From assembly GCA_017398625.1 (NCBI GenBank), contig JAFQFP010000031.1, positions 41,458-105,457 of the forward strand: a stretch of DNA of 64,000 nucleotides, given 5' to 3'. Position 1 is the first letter of the stretch. The number at the start of each line of letters is the position of its first letter. The stretch is from Oscillospiraceae bacterium (lineage in GTDB: Bacteria > Bacillota > Clostridia > Oscillospirales > Oscillospiraceae). Position numbers and translations under genes: made by a program. Below the pieces are notes generated by a model. That model saw only the letters and a list, made by a program, of their open reading frames with translations. It was not told where the DNA came from and did no database searches. Positions 33,291 to 42,408 of the stretch are shown one piece after another.

Positions 33291-35132
33291 ATGCGCATTT
33301 TATACGACAGCAAGCAGCTCCAATTCAAAGACCCCTTCGGTACACTGACACCGGGGCAGGAATGTACCATCAATATCCACATTCCCACCTCTGTTCGCAC
33401 AACTGCCGTGTCCTGCCTGTTCCAGTACGAGGACGGCGGCTATGCCAAGACCGTTCCTTTGACCTTCCACAGCCAATTCGGCGCTTACGATATCTACCGG
33501 GGCAGCTTCACACTGGAGCAGTGCGCCCTGTATTTCTATTTTTTCCACATCATCACCGAGACCGGCTCCTTCCGCCTGTTTAAGCAGGGAGACGATACCA
33601 ACATGGAGGCAGGCGACCTGTGGCAGCTTAGCTGCGTACCCGCAGACTTCACCACCCCCGATTGGGCAAAGGGCGCAACCATCTATCAGGTGTTCCCCGA
33701 CCGGTTCCGCAAGGCAGGAAGCTGCGACCTTACCGGCAAGCTGGAGCCCTATACCGTCCACGAGGATTGGTACGAGGAAGTGCATTGGCAGCCCACCCGG
33801 GAGGGCAAGGTGCTGAATAACGACTTCTACGGCGGCAATTTTCGTGGCATCGCCGAAAAAATGGACTATATTGCCTCCCTTGGCATCACCATTCTCTATC
33901 TGAACCCCATCAGCAAGAGTTTTTCCAGCCACCGCTACGACACCGGCGACTACAAGACCCCCGATCCCATGCTGGGCACCGAGGAGGACTTCACCGCCAT
34001 GTGCGAAGCTGCCCACAGCCACGGCATTCGGGTGATCTTAGACGGAGTGTACTCCCACACCGGCTCCAACAGCCTGTATTTTGACAAGGAGCGTACCTTT
34101 GGCGGCAAGGGTGCCTACTGCGACAGCAATTCCCCCTACCGCAGCTGGTACCAGTTCTACAGCTATCCCGATTCCTACAAAAGCTGGTGGAATTTTGACA
34201 CCCTGCCCACCGTCAACAAGATGGATCCTGCCTTTGTGGAGTACATCATCACCGGCGAGGACAGCGTAGTTGCCCATTGGCTGAAGCTGGGCGCAGACGG
34301 CTTCCGTCTGGATGTTGCGGACGAGCTGCCCGGTGAGTTTCTCAAGCTGCTGAAGGATCGGATCCGTTCCATCCGTCCCGATGCCCTGCTCATCGGCGAG
34401 GTCTGGGAGGATGCCTCCTGCAAGATCGCCTACGGCAAGCGTACCCGGTATTTTGTGGATGGGGTGCTGGACTCCTGTATGAACTACCCCTTCCGCACCG
34501 CCATTTTGAACTTTATGAAGGACCGGGACGACGGCTCCGGTCTGCGCGGCGCGGTAATGACCATCGTGGAGAACTATCCGCCTCAGGTAGTGTGCTGCAA
34601 CATGAATCTGCTGGGCACCCACGACACAGCCCGGATCCTCACCGCGCTGGTGGACGATTTTGACGGCAGCCGTGAGGAAAAAGCAAAGCGGCATCTGTCC
34701 CGAAACCAACTGGACACCGCCACCGAGCGGCTGCTGATGGCATCCTTCCTCCAGTACACCCTCCCCGGTGCCGCCAGTCTGTACTACGGTGACGAAGCGA
34801 TGATGGAGGGCTACAAAGATCCCTTTAACCGCCGCACCTATCCTTGGGGACGGGAAAATCCCATGCTTTTGTCCCATTTCCGGCGGCTGGGCTGGCTGCG
34901 GAAGAGCTACGCGGCTCTGCGCAGCGGCGACATTCGGTTTTTCCATGCCGGCGACCAGCGGATCGGCTACAGCCGCACCGCCGACGGTAAGACTCTCAAG
35001 ATTTATGTAAACCGCAGTGCCGACGATTGGGATATCCCCTCCGGAAAGCTGCTGTTAGGCCACAATCTGCACACCGTTGCCCCCACATGGCTGACCCTCG
35101 CCCCCATGGGCTGGTGTCTGGTAGAAGAATAA
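33291..35132 (+). CDS. Glycoside hydrolase family 13 (neopullulanase/maltogenic amylase-like)
   Basis: Alpha-glucan-active enzyme (613 aa) with an N-terminal beta-sandwich domain (about 1-120), a GH13 barrel from about 125 and a short C-terminal domain. Conserved regions: DGVYSHTG (region I), GFRLDVADE with the nucleophile Asp (near 341), GEVWED with the acid/base Glu (near 370) and LLGTHDTARI with the third Asp (near 445). There is no signal peptide, so it should act on cytoplasmic maltodextrin or glycogen, in line with the glg genes just upstream. A TATAAT near 33255 and AGGAGAG precede ATG. Confidence 0.93.
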   Translation: MRILYDSKQLQFKDPFGTLTPGQECTINIHIPTSVRTTAVSCLFQYEDGGYAKTVPLTFHSQFGAYDIYRGSFTLEQCALYFYFFHIITETGSFRLFKQGDDTNMEAGDLWQLSCVPADFTTPDWAKGATIYQVFPDRFRKAGSCDLTGKLEPYTVHEDWYEEVHWQPTREGKVLNNDFYGGNFRGIAEKMDYIASLGITILYLNPISKSFSSHRYDTGDYKTPDPMLGTEEDFTAMCEAAHSHGIRVILDGVYSHTGSNSLYFDKERTFGGKGAYCDSNSPYRSWYQFYSYPDSYKSWWNFDTLPTVNKMDPAFVEYIITGEDSVVAHWLKLGADGFRLDVADELPGEFLKLLKDRIRSIRPDALLIGEVWEDASCKIAYGKRTRYFVDGVLDSCMNYPFRTAILNFMKDRDDGSGLRGAVMTIVENYPPQVVCCNMNLLGTHDTARILTALVDDFDGSREEKAKRHLSRNQLDTATERLLMASFLQYTLPGAASLYYGDEAMMEGYKDPFNRRTYPWGRENPMLLSHFRRLGWLRKSYAALRSGDIRFFHAGDQRIGYSRTADGKTLKIYVNRSADDWDIPSGKLLLGHNLHTVAPTWLTLAPMGWCLVEE

Positions 35133-35146
35133 TTACTGTTTGCTTG

Positions 35147-35206
35147 AACAAAGGTATCATTACGAACCGGTGCATTCCGGCTCGGAATGACACCTTTGTT
35201 TGCTTT
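35147..35206 (+). terminator. Palindromic repeat acting as terminator after the GH13 gene
   Basis: Arms AACAAAGGTATCATT and AATGACACCTTTGTT (one mismatch) enclose a CCGG-tgcatt-CCGG inner hairpin; a TTTTT run follows. The TCATT...AATGACA core belongs to the same kind of dispersed repeat as the GCAATGACAC module near 2700. Confidence 0.75.
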
Positions 35207-35279
35207 TTCGTTTCTGTGCATTTATATCGATATTTTTATATTTTTATACCTTTTTTTGTTGCTTTTGCCAAATTTAAGG

Positions 35280-35308
35280 TGGACAAACCCGGCATCTTGC
35301 GCTATGAT
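35280..35308 (+). promoter_or_regulatory. Promoter of the rnf operon
   Basis: TGGACA (35280-35285), 17-bp spacer, TATGAT (35303-35308), 58 bp before rnfC. Confidence 0.65.
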
Positions 35309-35365
35309 ATAGAGTAACTACAGCTATGGACAAATAAGCTGCAATATTAGTGAGAGGTGATACCT

Positions 35366-36694
35366 ATGGCGTTTTCCTTTTTCGGAGGGATCCATCCCAA
35401 AGAAAACAAATGGTACGCTGAAAACAAGGCTGTCCAGCCCTTTCCGGAGCCGGATCTGCTGGTGATCCCCATGTCACAGCACATCGGTGCCCCCTGTAAG
35501 CCGTTGGTAAAAAAGGGCGACTATGTGACAATGGGCCAGAAGATCGGCGACAATCAAGGTCTGTGCGTGCCTGTTCATGCCAGCGTTTCCGGTACTGTCA
35601 AGGCAGTGGAGATGCGTCCCCACTCCAGCGGCACCACCGTGATGAGTGTGGTGATCCAGAACGACCACCAGAACACCCTGTGCCCGGATATCCAGAAGCG
35701 CACACAGGAGGAAGTGGACAAACTGACTCCCGAAGAGCTGCTGGCGATCATCCGCGAGGCAGGCATCGTGGGCATGGGCGGCGCTGCCTTCCCCACCCAT
35801 GTGAAGCTCAGCTCCGGTCTGGGCAAGGTGGATACCATCATCGTCAATGTTTCTGAGTGCGAGCCCTACATCGTTGCCGATGACCGGCTGTGCCAGGAAT
35901 ACCCCAACGAGATGCTCTCCGGTCTGCTGATTGTGATGAAGATCCTTGGCTTGAATTCCGCCCATATCGCCATGGAAGACAATAAGCCCGCCGCCGCCAA
36001 GGTGCTGCGCCGGGAGATCGACCCCAGAACCGGCATCGTGCTGGATATCCTGCCTGCCAAATATCCTCAAGGTGCGGAAAAGCAACTGATCAATGCTGTC
36101 ACCGGCAGAGAAGTCCCCTCCGGCGGTCTGCCCGCTGCTGTGGGCTGTGCGGTGTTCAATGCCGCCTCCTGCAAAGCCATCCACGACGCGGTCTATGAGG
36201 GTATGCCTCTGATCCGCCGGATCGTCACCGTTTCCGGCGATATCGTTATGGAGCCCAAGAATCTGATGGTTCCCATCGGCACCAGCTATAACGATCTGCT
36301 GGAGGCTGTTGGTCACAGCGAGAACCCCTATAAGGTCCTCTCCGGCGGTCCCATGATGGGCGCTGCCCAGTACGATCTGATGGTACCTGTGACTAAGGGT
36401 TCCAACGCCGTTACCATTCTGGGCAAGGCAAACCGCTATGCCATCGACGAGGCACAGTGCATCCGCTGCGGCAAGTGCGTGGACGCCTGCCCCATGAAGC
36501 TGATGCCCGTTCTGATGTACAAGGCACTGCAGACCTCCGATGTGGAGGAGATGAAGCGGGTGCATTTGATGGACTGCATCGAATGTGGCTGCTGCGCATG
36601 GACCTGCCCCGGCTGCGTGCCTCTGGTCCTTGCCTTCCGTGCCGGCAAGCAGCGTGTCCGTGACGCCGCCGCTGCCGCCGCGGCAAAATCCTAA
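35366..36694 (+). CDS. rnfC: Rnf complex subunit RnfC (electron transport complex)
   Basis: Peripheral NADH/FMN-binding subunit (442 aa) of the ion-translocating ferredoxin:NAD+ oxidoreductase. It has the GMGGAAFPTHVKL flavin/nucleotide-binding motif (near 134), an SLBB-type region and two [4Fe-4S] motifs at the C-terminus (CIRCGKCVDACPMKL and CIECGCCAWTCPG). The ATG at 35366 follows GAGAGGTGA; a GTG nine bases earlier lies in that site. First gene of rnfCDGEAB, the order usual in Clostridia. Confidence 0.96.
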   Translation: MAFSFFGGIHPKENKWYAENKAVQPFPEPDLLVIPMSQHIGAPCKPLVKKGDYVTMGQKIGDNQGLCVPVHASVSGTVKAVEMRPHSSGTTVMSVVIQNDHQNTLCPDIQKRTQEEVDKLTPEELLAIIREAGIVGMGGAAFPTHVKLSSGLGKVDTIIVNVSECEPYIVADDRLCQEYPNEMLSGLLIVMKILGLNSAHIAMEDNKPAAAKVLRREIDPRTGIVLDILPAKYPQGAEKQLINAVTGREVPSGGLPAAVGCAVFNAASCKAIHDAVYEGMPLIRRIVTVSGDIVMEPKNLMVPIGTSYNDLLEAVGHSENPYKVLSGGPMMGAAQYDLMVPVTKGSNAVTILGKANRYAIDEAQCIRCGKCVDACPMKLMPVLMYKALQTSDVEEMKRVHLMDCIECGCCAWTCPGCVPLVLAFRAGKQRVRDAAAAAAAKS

Positions 36695-36708
36695 GGAGGT
36701 GGCGTGAA

Positions 36709-37707
36709 ATGGCACAGATGAAATACTTTTATGAGCTGACCATCTCCAGCTCCCCCCATGTACATTCTCCCGTCACCACCCGTACCATCATGCGGGATGT
36801 GCTCATCGCGCTGGTTCCCGCACTGGTGGCATCGGTCTGGTTCTTCGGTTTCCGTGCGCTGACGGTGACTCTGGTCTCCATGGCTGCCTGCGCCTTCTTC
36901 GAATGGGGCTGGTGCAAGCTGCTGAAGAAACCCTGCAAGGTCTATGATATGTCCGCGCTGATCACCGGTGCCCTGCTTGCCTTCGTCTGCCCGGTGACCA
37001 TCCCCTACTGGTGCATCATTCTCGGCGACTTCTTTGCCATCATCGTGGTGAAGATGCTCTTCGGCGGCATCGGCAGAAATATCGTCAACCCCGCTCTGGC
37101 AGGCCGTGCCTTCATGTTCAGTTGGCCTGTGCTGATGAGTACATGGGTCAAGGTGGGCTTTGAGAACGCCGCCAGCGTTTTCTCCACTGCCGACGCGGTC
37201 ACCGCCGCCACCCCCCTTGCCAATATGCATCAGGGCATGATGCCCGACGCCTCCATTTTCGATATGTTCATCGGCAATGTGGGCGGCTGCATCGGTGAGA
37301 CCAGTGCGCTGGCACTGCTCATCGGCTTTGCCTACCTGCTGCTGCGCAAGGTCATCACCGCCCGGATCCCCCTTGCCTACATTGGCACCGTGGCAGTTCT
37401 GAGCCTTCTGTTCCCCATGGGCAACGAGCCCATCGCATGGATGGCAGCGCAGGTATTCGGCGGCGGTCTGATGCTGGGTGCCATCTTTATGGCTACCGAC
37501 TATGTCACCTCTCCCTTGACCCATCTGGGCCAGATCGTCTACGGCATCGGCTGCGGTGTACTCACCATCCTCATCCGCTACTTCGGCGGCTACAACGAGG
37601 GTGTCAGCTATGCCATTTTGGTCATGAACTGCTGCGTGGTTCTGTTTGACCGCATCGGCCGTCCTGTGAAGTTCGGCGCACCCAAGAAGGAGGCGGCAAA
37701 GAAATGA
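36709..37707 (+). CDS. rnfD: Rnf complex subunit RnfD
   Basis: Membrane subunit (332 aa, about ten hydrophobic segments, NqrB/RnfD family). The conserved Thr for covalent FMN sits in ADAVTAATPLA (near 163-173), where the usual GAT reads AAT. It begins 14 bp after rnfC with an AAGGAGGTGG site and overlaps rnfG by four bases. It takes part in electron transfer and Na+ or H+ movement. Confidence 0.95.
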   Translation: MAQMKYFYELTISSSPHVHSPVTTRTIMRDVLIALVPALVASVWFFGFRALTVTLVSMAACAFFEWGWCKLLKKPCKVYDMSALITGALLAFVCPVTIPYWCIILGDFFAIIVVKMLFGGIGRNIVNPALAGRAFMFSWPVLMSTWVKVGFENAASVFSTADAVTAATPLANMHQGMMPDASIFDMFIGNVGGCIGETSALALLIGFAYLLLRKVITARIPLAYIGTVAVLSLLFPMGNEPIAWMAAQVFGGGLMLGAIFMATDYVTSPLTHLGQIVYGIGCGVLTILIRYFGGYNEGVSYAILVMNCCVVLFDRIGRPVKFGAPKKEAAKK

Positions 37708-38252
37708 AAACACAGTCTACCGCCCTTTACATCCTCCGCCTTGCGCTGACGCTGCTGATCATCACCGGCGTCATGGCAGCCCTGCTGGCAGCGGTTAATC
37801 TTGTCACCGCGCCCATCATTGCCGGGCTGCAGGCGGAAAAGACCCAGCAGGCGATCCAAGCCGTGCTCCCCGGCGGCGGCGAGGAGATCGCCTTTACCGA
37901 CAAGACCGGCACTGTCTCCACGGTCTACGGCTCCGATACCGGCTACGCTGTGGAGGTAGCTCCCATCGGCTTTGACGGTGCCATCACCATGATGGTGGGC
38001 ATCGACAAGGACGGCAATGTGCTGGGCATCTCCATCATCTCCCACACGGAAACTGCCGGTCTGGGTGCTGTGGCAGCCGCCAAGACCTCTGCCGGTGAGA
38101 ATTTCCGGGGTCAGTTTGTGGGTCTGAACGGCTCCGTTGCCGTTTCCAAGGACGGCGGCACGGTGGAAGCCATCACCGGTGCCACCATCACCTCCCGTGC
38201 CGTATGCGAGGGCATCAACGCCGCCCTTGCCTGCGTGGCAGATCTGGGTTAA
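37704..38252 (+). CDS. rnfG: Rnf complex subunit RnfG
   Basis: Single-pass membrane subunit (182 aa) with an N-terminal helix (residues about 8-34) and an extracytoplasmic FMN-binding domain. The covalent flavin site is ITGATITSRAV (near 161-171) with the target Thr. ATGA overlap with rnfD. Confidence 0.95.
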   Translation: MKTQSTALYILRLALTLLIITGVMAALLAAVNLVTAPIIAGLQAEKTQQAIQAVLPGGGEEIAFTDKTGTVSTVYGSDTGYAVEVAPIGFDGAITMMVGIDKDGNVLGISIISHTETAGLGAVAAAKTSAGENFRGQFVGLNGSVAVSKDGGTVEAITGATITSRAVCEGINAALACVADLG

Positions 38253-38264
38253 GGAGGAGCCGCT

Positions 38265-38906
38265 ATGAATTTTAAGAAACAGTTTTCCGAGGGCCTGCTG
38301 TCCAAGAACCCGGTTCTGGTGCAGCTGCTGGGTCTGTGCTCCGTCCTTGCCATCACCACCAGCCTGTTTAACGGCATCGGCATGGGTCTGAGCGTTACCG
38401 TGATTTTGATCTGCTCCAATGTGCTGATCTCCGCTCTGCGGAAGGTCATTCCCTCCCAGATCCGCATCGCGGCATACATCGTGATCATCGCCTCCTTCGT
38501 GACCATCGTGGATCTGGTGCTGCAGGCATTTATCCCCGACCTGTCCGAAAGTCTGGGCGTGTTCATCCCTCTGATCGTGGTCAACTGCATCGTGCTGGGC
38601 AGAGCGGAAGCCTTTGCCTCCAAAAACGGTGTGCTTGCCTCTGCGGTGGACGGTCTGTGCCAAGGCATCGGCTATACCGTGGCACTGGTCATTATGTGCG
38701 TCATCCGTGAGCTGCTGGGCTCCGGCACCTTTGGCGGTGGCATTCTCAACAACGGTGAGGGCATCCGCATCATCCCCGAAGGCTATCCCGCCATGCAGAT
38801 GGTCATGCCCGTCGGCGGCTTCCTGACTTTGGGCTTCGTCATTGCGGGCTTCCAGTGGTATACCCGCCATTCCCGGAATAAAAAGCAGAAGGAGGCAGCG
38901 AAATGA
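38265..38906 (+). CDS. rnfE: Rnf complex subunit RnfE
   Basis: Integral membrane subunit (213 aa, about six helices) of the RnfA/RnfE/NqrD/NqrE family, with LLSKNPVLVQLLGLC at the N-terminus and LIVVNCIVLGRAEAFASKNG (near 103-122). In this family paired half-channel subunits hold a membrane iron site between conserved Cys residues (here in VNCIVLG and the N-terminal LCS). It overlaps rnfA by four bases. Confidence 0.95.
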   Translation: MNFKKQFSEGLLSKNPVLVQLLGLCSVLAITTSLFNGIGMGLSVTVILICSNVLISALRKVIPSQIRIAAYIVIIASFVTIVDLVLQAFIPDLSESLGVFIPLIVVNCIVLGRAEAFASKNGVLASAVDGLCQGIGYTVALVIMCVIRELLGSGTFGGGILNNGEGIRIIPEGYPAMQMVMPVGGFLTLGFVIAGFQWYTRHSRNKKQKEAAK

Positions 38907-39493
38907 ACGAATATGTACAGACTCTCATCGGTATTCTGCTTGCCGCCATTCTGTCTGAGAACTTCATTCTGGTGAAGTTCTACGGCATCTGCCCCTTCAT
39001 GGGCGTTTCCAAGAAGATCGACACCGCTCTGGGCATGGGCATGGCAGTTACCTTCGTTATGGGCATCGCCTCCGCCGCTACTTGGGCGATCTACCGGCTG
39101 CTAGTGCTTCTGCATCTGGAATTTATGCAGACCGTGGCCTTCATTCTGGTCATCGCCTCCATCGTGCAAGTGGTGGAAATGTTCCTGAAGAAGGCTGTCT
39201 CCGCCCTGTATAAGGCGCTGGGCATCTTCCTGCCTCTGATCACCACCAACTGCGCCGTTCTGGGTGTGGCTCTGCTGAATGTGCAAAAGGGCTATGATTT
39301 CCTGCTCAGCGTGGTCAACGGTGTCTGCGGCGGTCTGGGCTTCACTGTTGCTATCGTGCTGTTCGCCTCCCTGCGGGAGCGGGTGGAAAAGTCCGATTGC
39401 CCCGAGTGCTTCAAGGGTATGCCCATCACACTGGTGGCAGCAGGTCTGCTGGCGCTGGCATTCATGGGCTTCTCCGGCTTGAAGCTGTTCTAA
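38903..39493 (+). CDS. rnfA: Rnf complex subunit RnfA
   Basis: Integral membrane subunit (196 aa, about six helices), paralogue of RnfE, with SENFILVKFYGICPFMGVSK (near 19-38) and LITTNCAVLGVALLN (near 111-125). It completes the membrane pair with RnfE. 12 bp precede rnfB. Confidence 0.95.
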   Translation: MNEYVQTLIGILLAAILSENFILVKFYGICPFMGVSKKIDTALGMGMAVTFVMGIASAATWAIYRLLVLLHLEFMQTVAFILVIASIVQVVEMFLKKAVSALYKALGIFLPLITTNCAVLGVALLNVQKGYDFLLSVVNGVCGGLGFTVAIVLFASLRERVEKSDCPECFKGMPITLVAAGLLALAFMGFSGLKLF

Positions 39494-39505
39494 GGAGGTC
39501 ACACA

Positions 39506-40351
39506 ATGGAAATTTTAATTGCGATCGGCGTATTGGGCGGTCTGGGTCTGATCTTCGGTCTGATCCTCGCTGCTGCTTCCAAGATCTTCTATGTGGAGAC
39601 GGATCCCCGTCTGGATCAGCTAAACGAGTGCCTGCCCGGTGCTAACTGCGGCGGCTGCGGCTATGCCGGCTGCGGCGGCTATGCCGAGGCGGTGCTCAAG
39701 GGCGAAGCCGAGATCGGCAAGTGCGCCTCCGGCGGTGACGAATGCGCCCAAGCCATGGCAGCCATCATGGGCGTCAAGGCAGAAAAGGTGGCTCGGAAGG
39801 TGGCGCTTGTCCGCTGCTCCGGCTACAAACGGGTGGATGCCGACGGTAAGGATGTCGGCGCCAAGATGAAGGGCGAATATGAGGGCATCAAGGACTGTCT
39901 CGCCGCCTCCAAGGTGGCAGGCCGGGGCCCTCTGGTCTGCAAGTTCGGCTGTCTGGGCTTCGGCAACTGTGTCAAGGCCTGTAAGTACGATGCCATCCGC
40001 GTGGTGGACGGCGTTGCCAAGGTGGATCAGGAGAAGTGCGTGGGCTGTATGAGCTGCGCCGCCGCCTGTCCCCGTAATCTGATCGTGCCCGTGGAATACG
40101 GTGCCCATGTGGTCATCGCCTGCGCCTCCAACGCCAAGGGTGCGGTCACCGTCCGCGGCTGCTCCGCCGGCTGTATCGGCTGCGGCCTGTGCAAGAAGAT
40201 CTGCCCCAGCGGTGCCATCACCGTGGAGAATAATCTTGCCACCATCGACTATTCCAAGTGCACCTCCTGCGGTCTGTGCGCTACGGTCTGCCCCAAGAAG
40301 CTGATCGTAGACAACAATGCTGTGGAGCCTCAAGGTGCCGCTGCCAAGTAA
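39506..40351 (+). CDS. rnfB: Rnf complex subunit RnfB (ferredoxin-interacting)
   Basis: Iron-sulfur subunit (281 aa) that accepts electrons from reduced ferredoxin. An N-terminal membrane helix (2-25) is followed by the 4Fe-4S ligand motif NCGGCGYAGCGGYAEAV (near 48-64), a conserved CSGY Cys, and several ferredoxin clusters toward the C-terminus: CKFGCLGFGNCVKAC, CVGCMSCAAACP, CIGCGLCKKICP and CTSCGLCATVCP. Last gene of the operon; a terminator follows. Confidence 0.96.
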   Translation: MEILIAIGVLGGLGLIFGLILAAASKIFYVETDPRLDQLNECLPGANCGGCGYAGCGGYAEAVLKGEAEIGKCASGGDECAQAMAAIMGVKAEKVARKVALVRCSGYKRVDADGKDVGAKMKGEYEGIKDCLAASKVAGRGPLVCKFGCLGFGNCVKACKYDAIRVVDGVAKVDQEKCVGCMSCAAACPRNLIVPVEYGAHVVIACASNAKGAVTVRGCSAGCIGCGLCKKICPSGAITVENNLATIDYSKCTSCGLCATVCPKKLIVDNNAVEPQGAAAK

Positions 40352-40361
40352 CCTTTTCTAC

Positions 40362-40391
40362 AAGGGCTGCCGCCCCGGCAGCCCTTATTTT
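40362..40391 (+). terminator. Terminator of the rnf operon
   Basis: AAGGGCTGCCG, CCC loop, CGGCAGCCCTT then ATTTT. Confidence 0.88.
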
Positions 40392-40404
40392 AACGAACTG
40401 CCAG

Positions 40405-40433
40405 TTGACAAAATTTGCTTTGGCAGGTATTAT
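40405..40433 (+). promoter_or_regulatory. Strong promoter of the gluconate-5-dehydrogenase-like gene
   Basis: Consensus TTGACA (40405-40410), 17-bp spacer, TATTAT (40428-40433). The leader then carries a hairpin TGCGCA...TGCGCA (about 40452-40478) without a T run, perhaps stabilising the mRNA. Confidence 0.75.
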
Positions 40434-40520
40434 ATAAGTGATCGTGATACTATGCGCAAGTGGGCTTTCCGCCTGCGCAAAAGACAAGATAACCCCAATA
40501 TACTTTAGGAGGAATTCATT

Positions 40521-41318
40521 ATGGCAAATAACGCATTTGACCTGTCCGGCAAGGTTGCCTTGATCACCGGCGGTTCTTACGGCATCGGTTTCGCAATCGC
40601 TATGGGTCTGGCAAAGGCCGGCGCTACTATCGTTTTTAATGATCTGCGTCAGGATCTGGTGGACAAGGGTCTGGCAGCTTACGAGGCTGAGGGCGTCAAG
40701 GCTCACGGCTATGTCTGCAATGTCTGTGACGAAGAGGGTGTCAACGCTCTGGTCGCCAAGATCCGTGAGGATGTGGGCATTATCGACATTCTGGTGAACA
40801 ACGCCGGTATCATCAAGCGCATCCCCATGCTGGAGATGTCCGCTGCCGACTTCCGTATGGTCATCGATGTGGACCTGAACGCTCCCTTCATCGTGGCAAA
40901 GGCTGTCATCCCCGGCATGATCGAAAAGGGCCGCGGCAAGATCATCAACATCTGCTCCATGATGAGTGAGTTTGGCCGTGAGACCGTTTCTTCCTATGCT
41001 GCCGCTAAGGGCGGTCTGAAGATGCTGACCAGAAACATCGCTTCCGAGTTCGGCCAGTACAACATCCAGTGCAACGGCATCGGCCCCGGCTACATCGAAA
41101 CTCCCCAGACCGCTCCTCTGCGTGAGAAGCAGGCTGACGGCTCCGATCATCCCTTCCATACCTTCCTGATGGGCCGTACCCCCGCAGGCCGCTGGGGCAA
41201 GCCCGAGGATCTGGCAGGTCCCGCTGTGTTCCTGTGCTCCGAGGCTTCTGACTTTGTCAACGGTCAGATCCTGTATGTGGACGGCGGTATTCAGGCTTAT
41301 TTCGGCAAGCAGCCCTAA
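40521..41318 (+). CDS. SDR family oxidoreductase, gluconate 5-dehydrogenase-like
   Basis: A 265-aa classical SDR with ITGGSYGIG (residues 14-22), NNAGIIKR (near 93), the catalytic Ser in NICSMMS and YAAAKGG. The overall sequence is close to gluconate 5-dehydrogenases/KduD-type enzymes that interconvert 5-keto-D-gluconate and gluconate or similar keto-uronates. Monocistronic, with a consensus promoter, AGGAGG site and codon use rich in GCT/GAG/CTG, features often linked to high expression. The exact sugar acid is inferred. Confidence 0.9.
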   Translation: MANNAFDLSGKVALITGGSYGIGFAIAMGLAKAGATIVFNDLRQDLVDKGLAAYEAEGVKAHGYVCNVCDEEGVNALVAKIREDVGIIDILVNNAGIIKRIPMLEMSAADFRMVIDVDLNAPFIVAKAVIPGMIEKGRGKIINICSMMSEFGRETVSSYAAAKGGLKMLTRNIASEFGQYNIQCNGIGPGYIETPQTAPLREKQADGSDHPFHTFLMGRTPAGRWGKPEDLAGPAVFLCSEASDFVNGQILYVDGGIQAYFGKQP

Positions 41319-41331
41319 CCTCTTTCCTACC

Positions 41332-41360
41332 AAAAAGGGACGCGAAAGCGTCCCTTTTTT
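41332..41360 (+). terminator. Terminator after the dehydrogenase gene
   Basis: AAAAAGGGACGC, GAAA loop, GCGTCCCTTTTTT. Confidence 0.94.
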
Positions 41361-41394
41361 CGTAGCCGGCGATATGTACATCGCCCCTTGCTGC

Positions 41395-41423
41395 TTGTCA
41401 ATCGCCGCCGAATGTGCTACAAT
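41395..41423 (+). promoter_or_regulatory. Promoter of the C_GCAxxG gene
   Basis: TTGTCA (41395-41400), 17-bp spacer, TACAAT (41418-41423), 23 bp before the GTG start. Confidence 0.65.
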
Positions 41424-41445
41424 AGCAAAAAAGGAGGCGGTTTTT

Positions 41446-41910
41446 GTGACGGATCATGCTGAAAAAGCGGCACAGCTTTTTATGAACGGCTACAACTGCG
41501 CCCAAGCGGTGGCGGTGGCATTTTGCGATCTGACCGGGCTGAGTGAGGAATTTGCGGCAAAAATGGCTTCCTCCTTCGGCGGCGGCATGGGCAGGATGCG
41601 GGAGGTCTGCGGCGGCGTCAGCGGAATGCTGATGGTAGCAGGGCTGCTCTATGGCTATGCTACCCCCGGCGATGATGTCAGCAAAAAAGCCCATTATGCT
41701 TTGGTGCAGGAGCTGGCAGGGGCTTTTCGGCAGCAGACCGGGAGCATCGTTTGCCGGGAAATTCTGAAAAATCCCCCTTCCGACCCTAATCCTACGCCCC
41801 GAACAGCGGAATTTTACAAGAAGCGTCCCTGCGTCCGCATGGTATTGCTGGCTGCCTCTGTTTTGGACGAATACATCGCCACCCACCCTCTGGAGGATCG
41901 CCATGGATGA
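41446..41910 (+). CDS. C_GCAxxG_C_C family protein (possible redox or metal-cluster protein)
   Basis: A 154-aa protein of the C_GCAxxG_C_C family, with the conserved Cys in GYNCAQAV (residues 15-22), FGGGMGRMREVCGGVSGMLM (near 45-64) and later Cys residues in VCREIL and RPCVR. The family is thought to bind a metal or haem-like group through its Cys; function is not established. The start is GTG at 41446, 8-9 bases after AAGGAGG; a longer open frame runs back into the preceding gene and is rejected. It overlaps the next gene by 8 bp. Confidence 0.86.
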   Translation: MTDHAEKAAQLFMNGYNCAQAVAVAFCDLTGLSEEFAAKMASSFGGGMGRMREVCGGVSGMLMVAGLLYGYATPGDDVSKKAHYALVQELAGAFRQQTGSIVCREILKNPPSDPNPTPRTAEFYKKRPCVRMVLLAASVLDEYIATHPLEDRHG

Positions 41911-42406
41911 GCTGATCTACAACCAAAAGAAGATCCCCCGGCAGCAGTGGCGCTACGGTTTTCGTGCCAGTGCCGTAACCGGCTGCGGCTGGATCGCCAC
42001 CCACAATGCCCTGCGGCTTTTAGGCAGAGAAAGTGACCCCGAAACCCTGATCCGCTACTACCAAAAGCAGGTGCCTTTGATCCACGGCAATGCGGGAACC
42101 ATCGCCTTTGCCCCTGCCTTTTTCTTCCGAAAGCTTGGTTTTTCCGTGAAAACGGTGAGAAAACGCAGTTTTTTTGACGAGACAGCGAAGCAGGCGGATG
42201 TTTGCATCCTGTTTTACTACTGGCGGAAAAAGGCTCGGCTTGGCGCTCACTTTGTTGCGCTGCAACACACGGAAAAAGGCTTTGTGGGCTACAACACCTT
42301 TTCTAACTCCACCGGTCCTGACCGCTACGGCGAAAGTCTGGACGCTTTTTTGAAGCGGCAGGGCTACTTCGGCGCCATCTTGATCACCATAAACGAAACA
42401 GCATAA
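41903..42406 (+). CDS. Hypothetical protein, papain-fold/C39-like cysteine peptidase pattern
   Basis: A 167-aa protein of no family I can name with certainty. GCGWIATHNALRLLGR (near 27-42) has the Cys-Gly-Trp helix start of C39/papain-like folds, and GAHFVALQHTEKGFVGYNTF (near 115-134) supplies a His at the usual distance. So it may be a peptidase or an inactive relative. There is no signal peptide. It overlaps the C_GCAxxG gene and has GGAGG before ATG, so the two are probably co-translated. Confidence 0.65.
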   Translation: MDELIYNQKKIPRQQWRYGFRASAVTGCGWIATHNALRLLGRESDPETLIRYYQKQVPLIHGNAGTIAFAPAFFFRKLGFSVKTVRKRSFFDETAKQADVCILFYYWRKKARLGAHFVALQHTEKGFVGYNTFSNSTGPDRYGESLDAFLKRQGYFGAILITINETA

Positions 42407-42408
42407 CA

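Noticed and set aside
40452-40478. Terminator/attenuator in the leader of the gluconate-5-dehydrogenase-like gene
   Set aside because: The TGCGCA hairpin has no T run after it, and the gene has features of strong constitutive expression; it is more likely a stabilising 5' hairpin.
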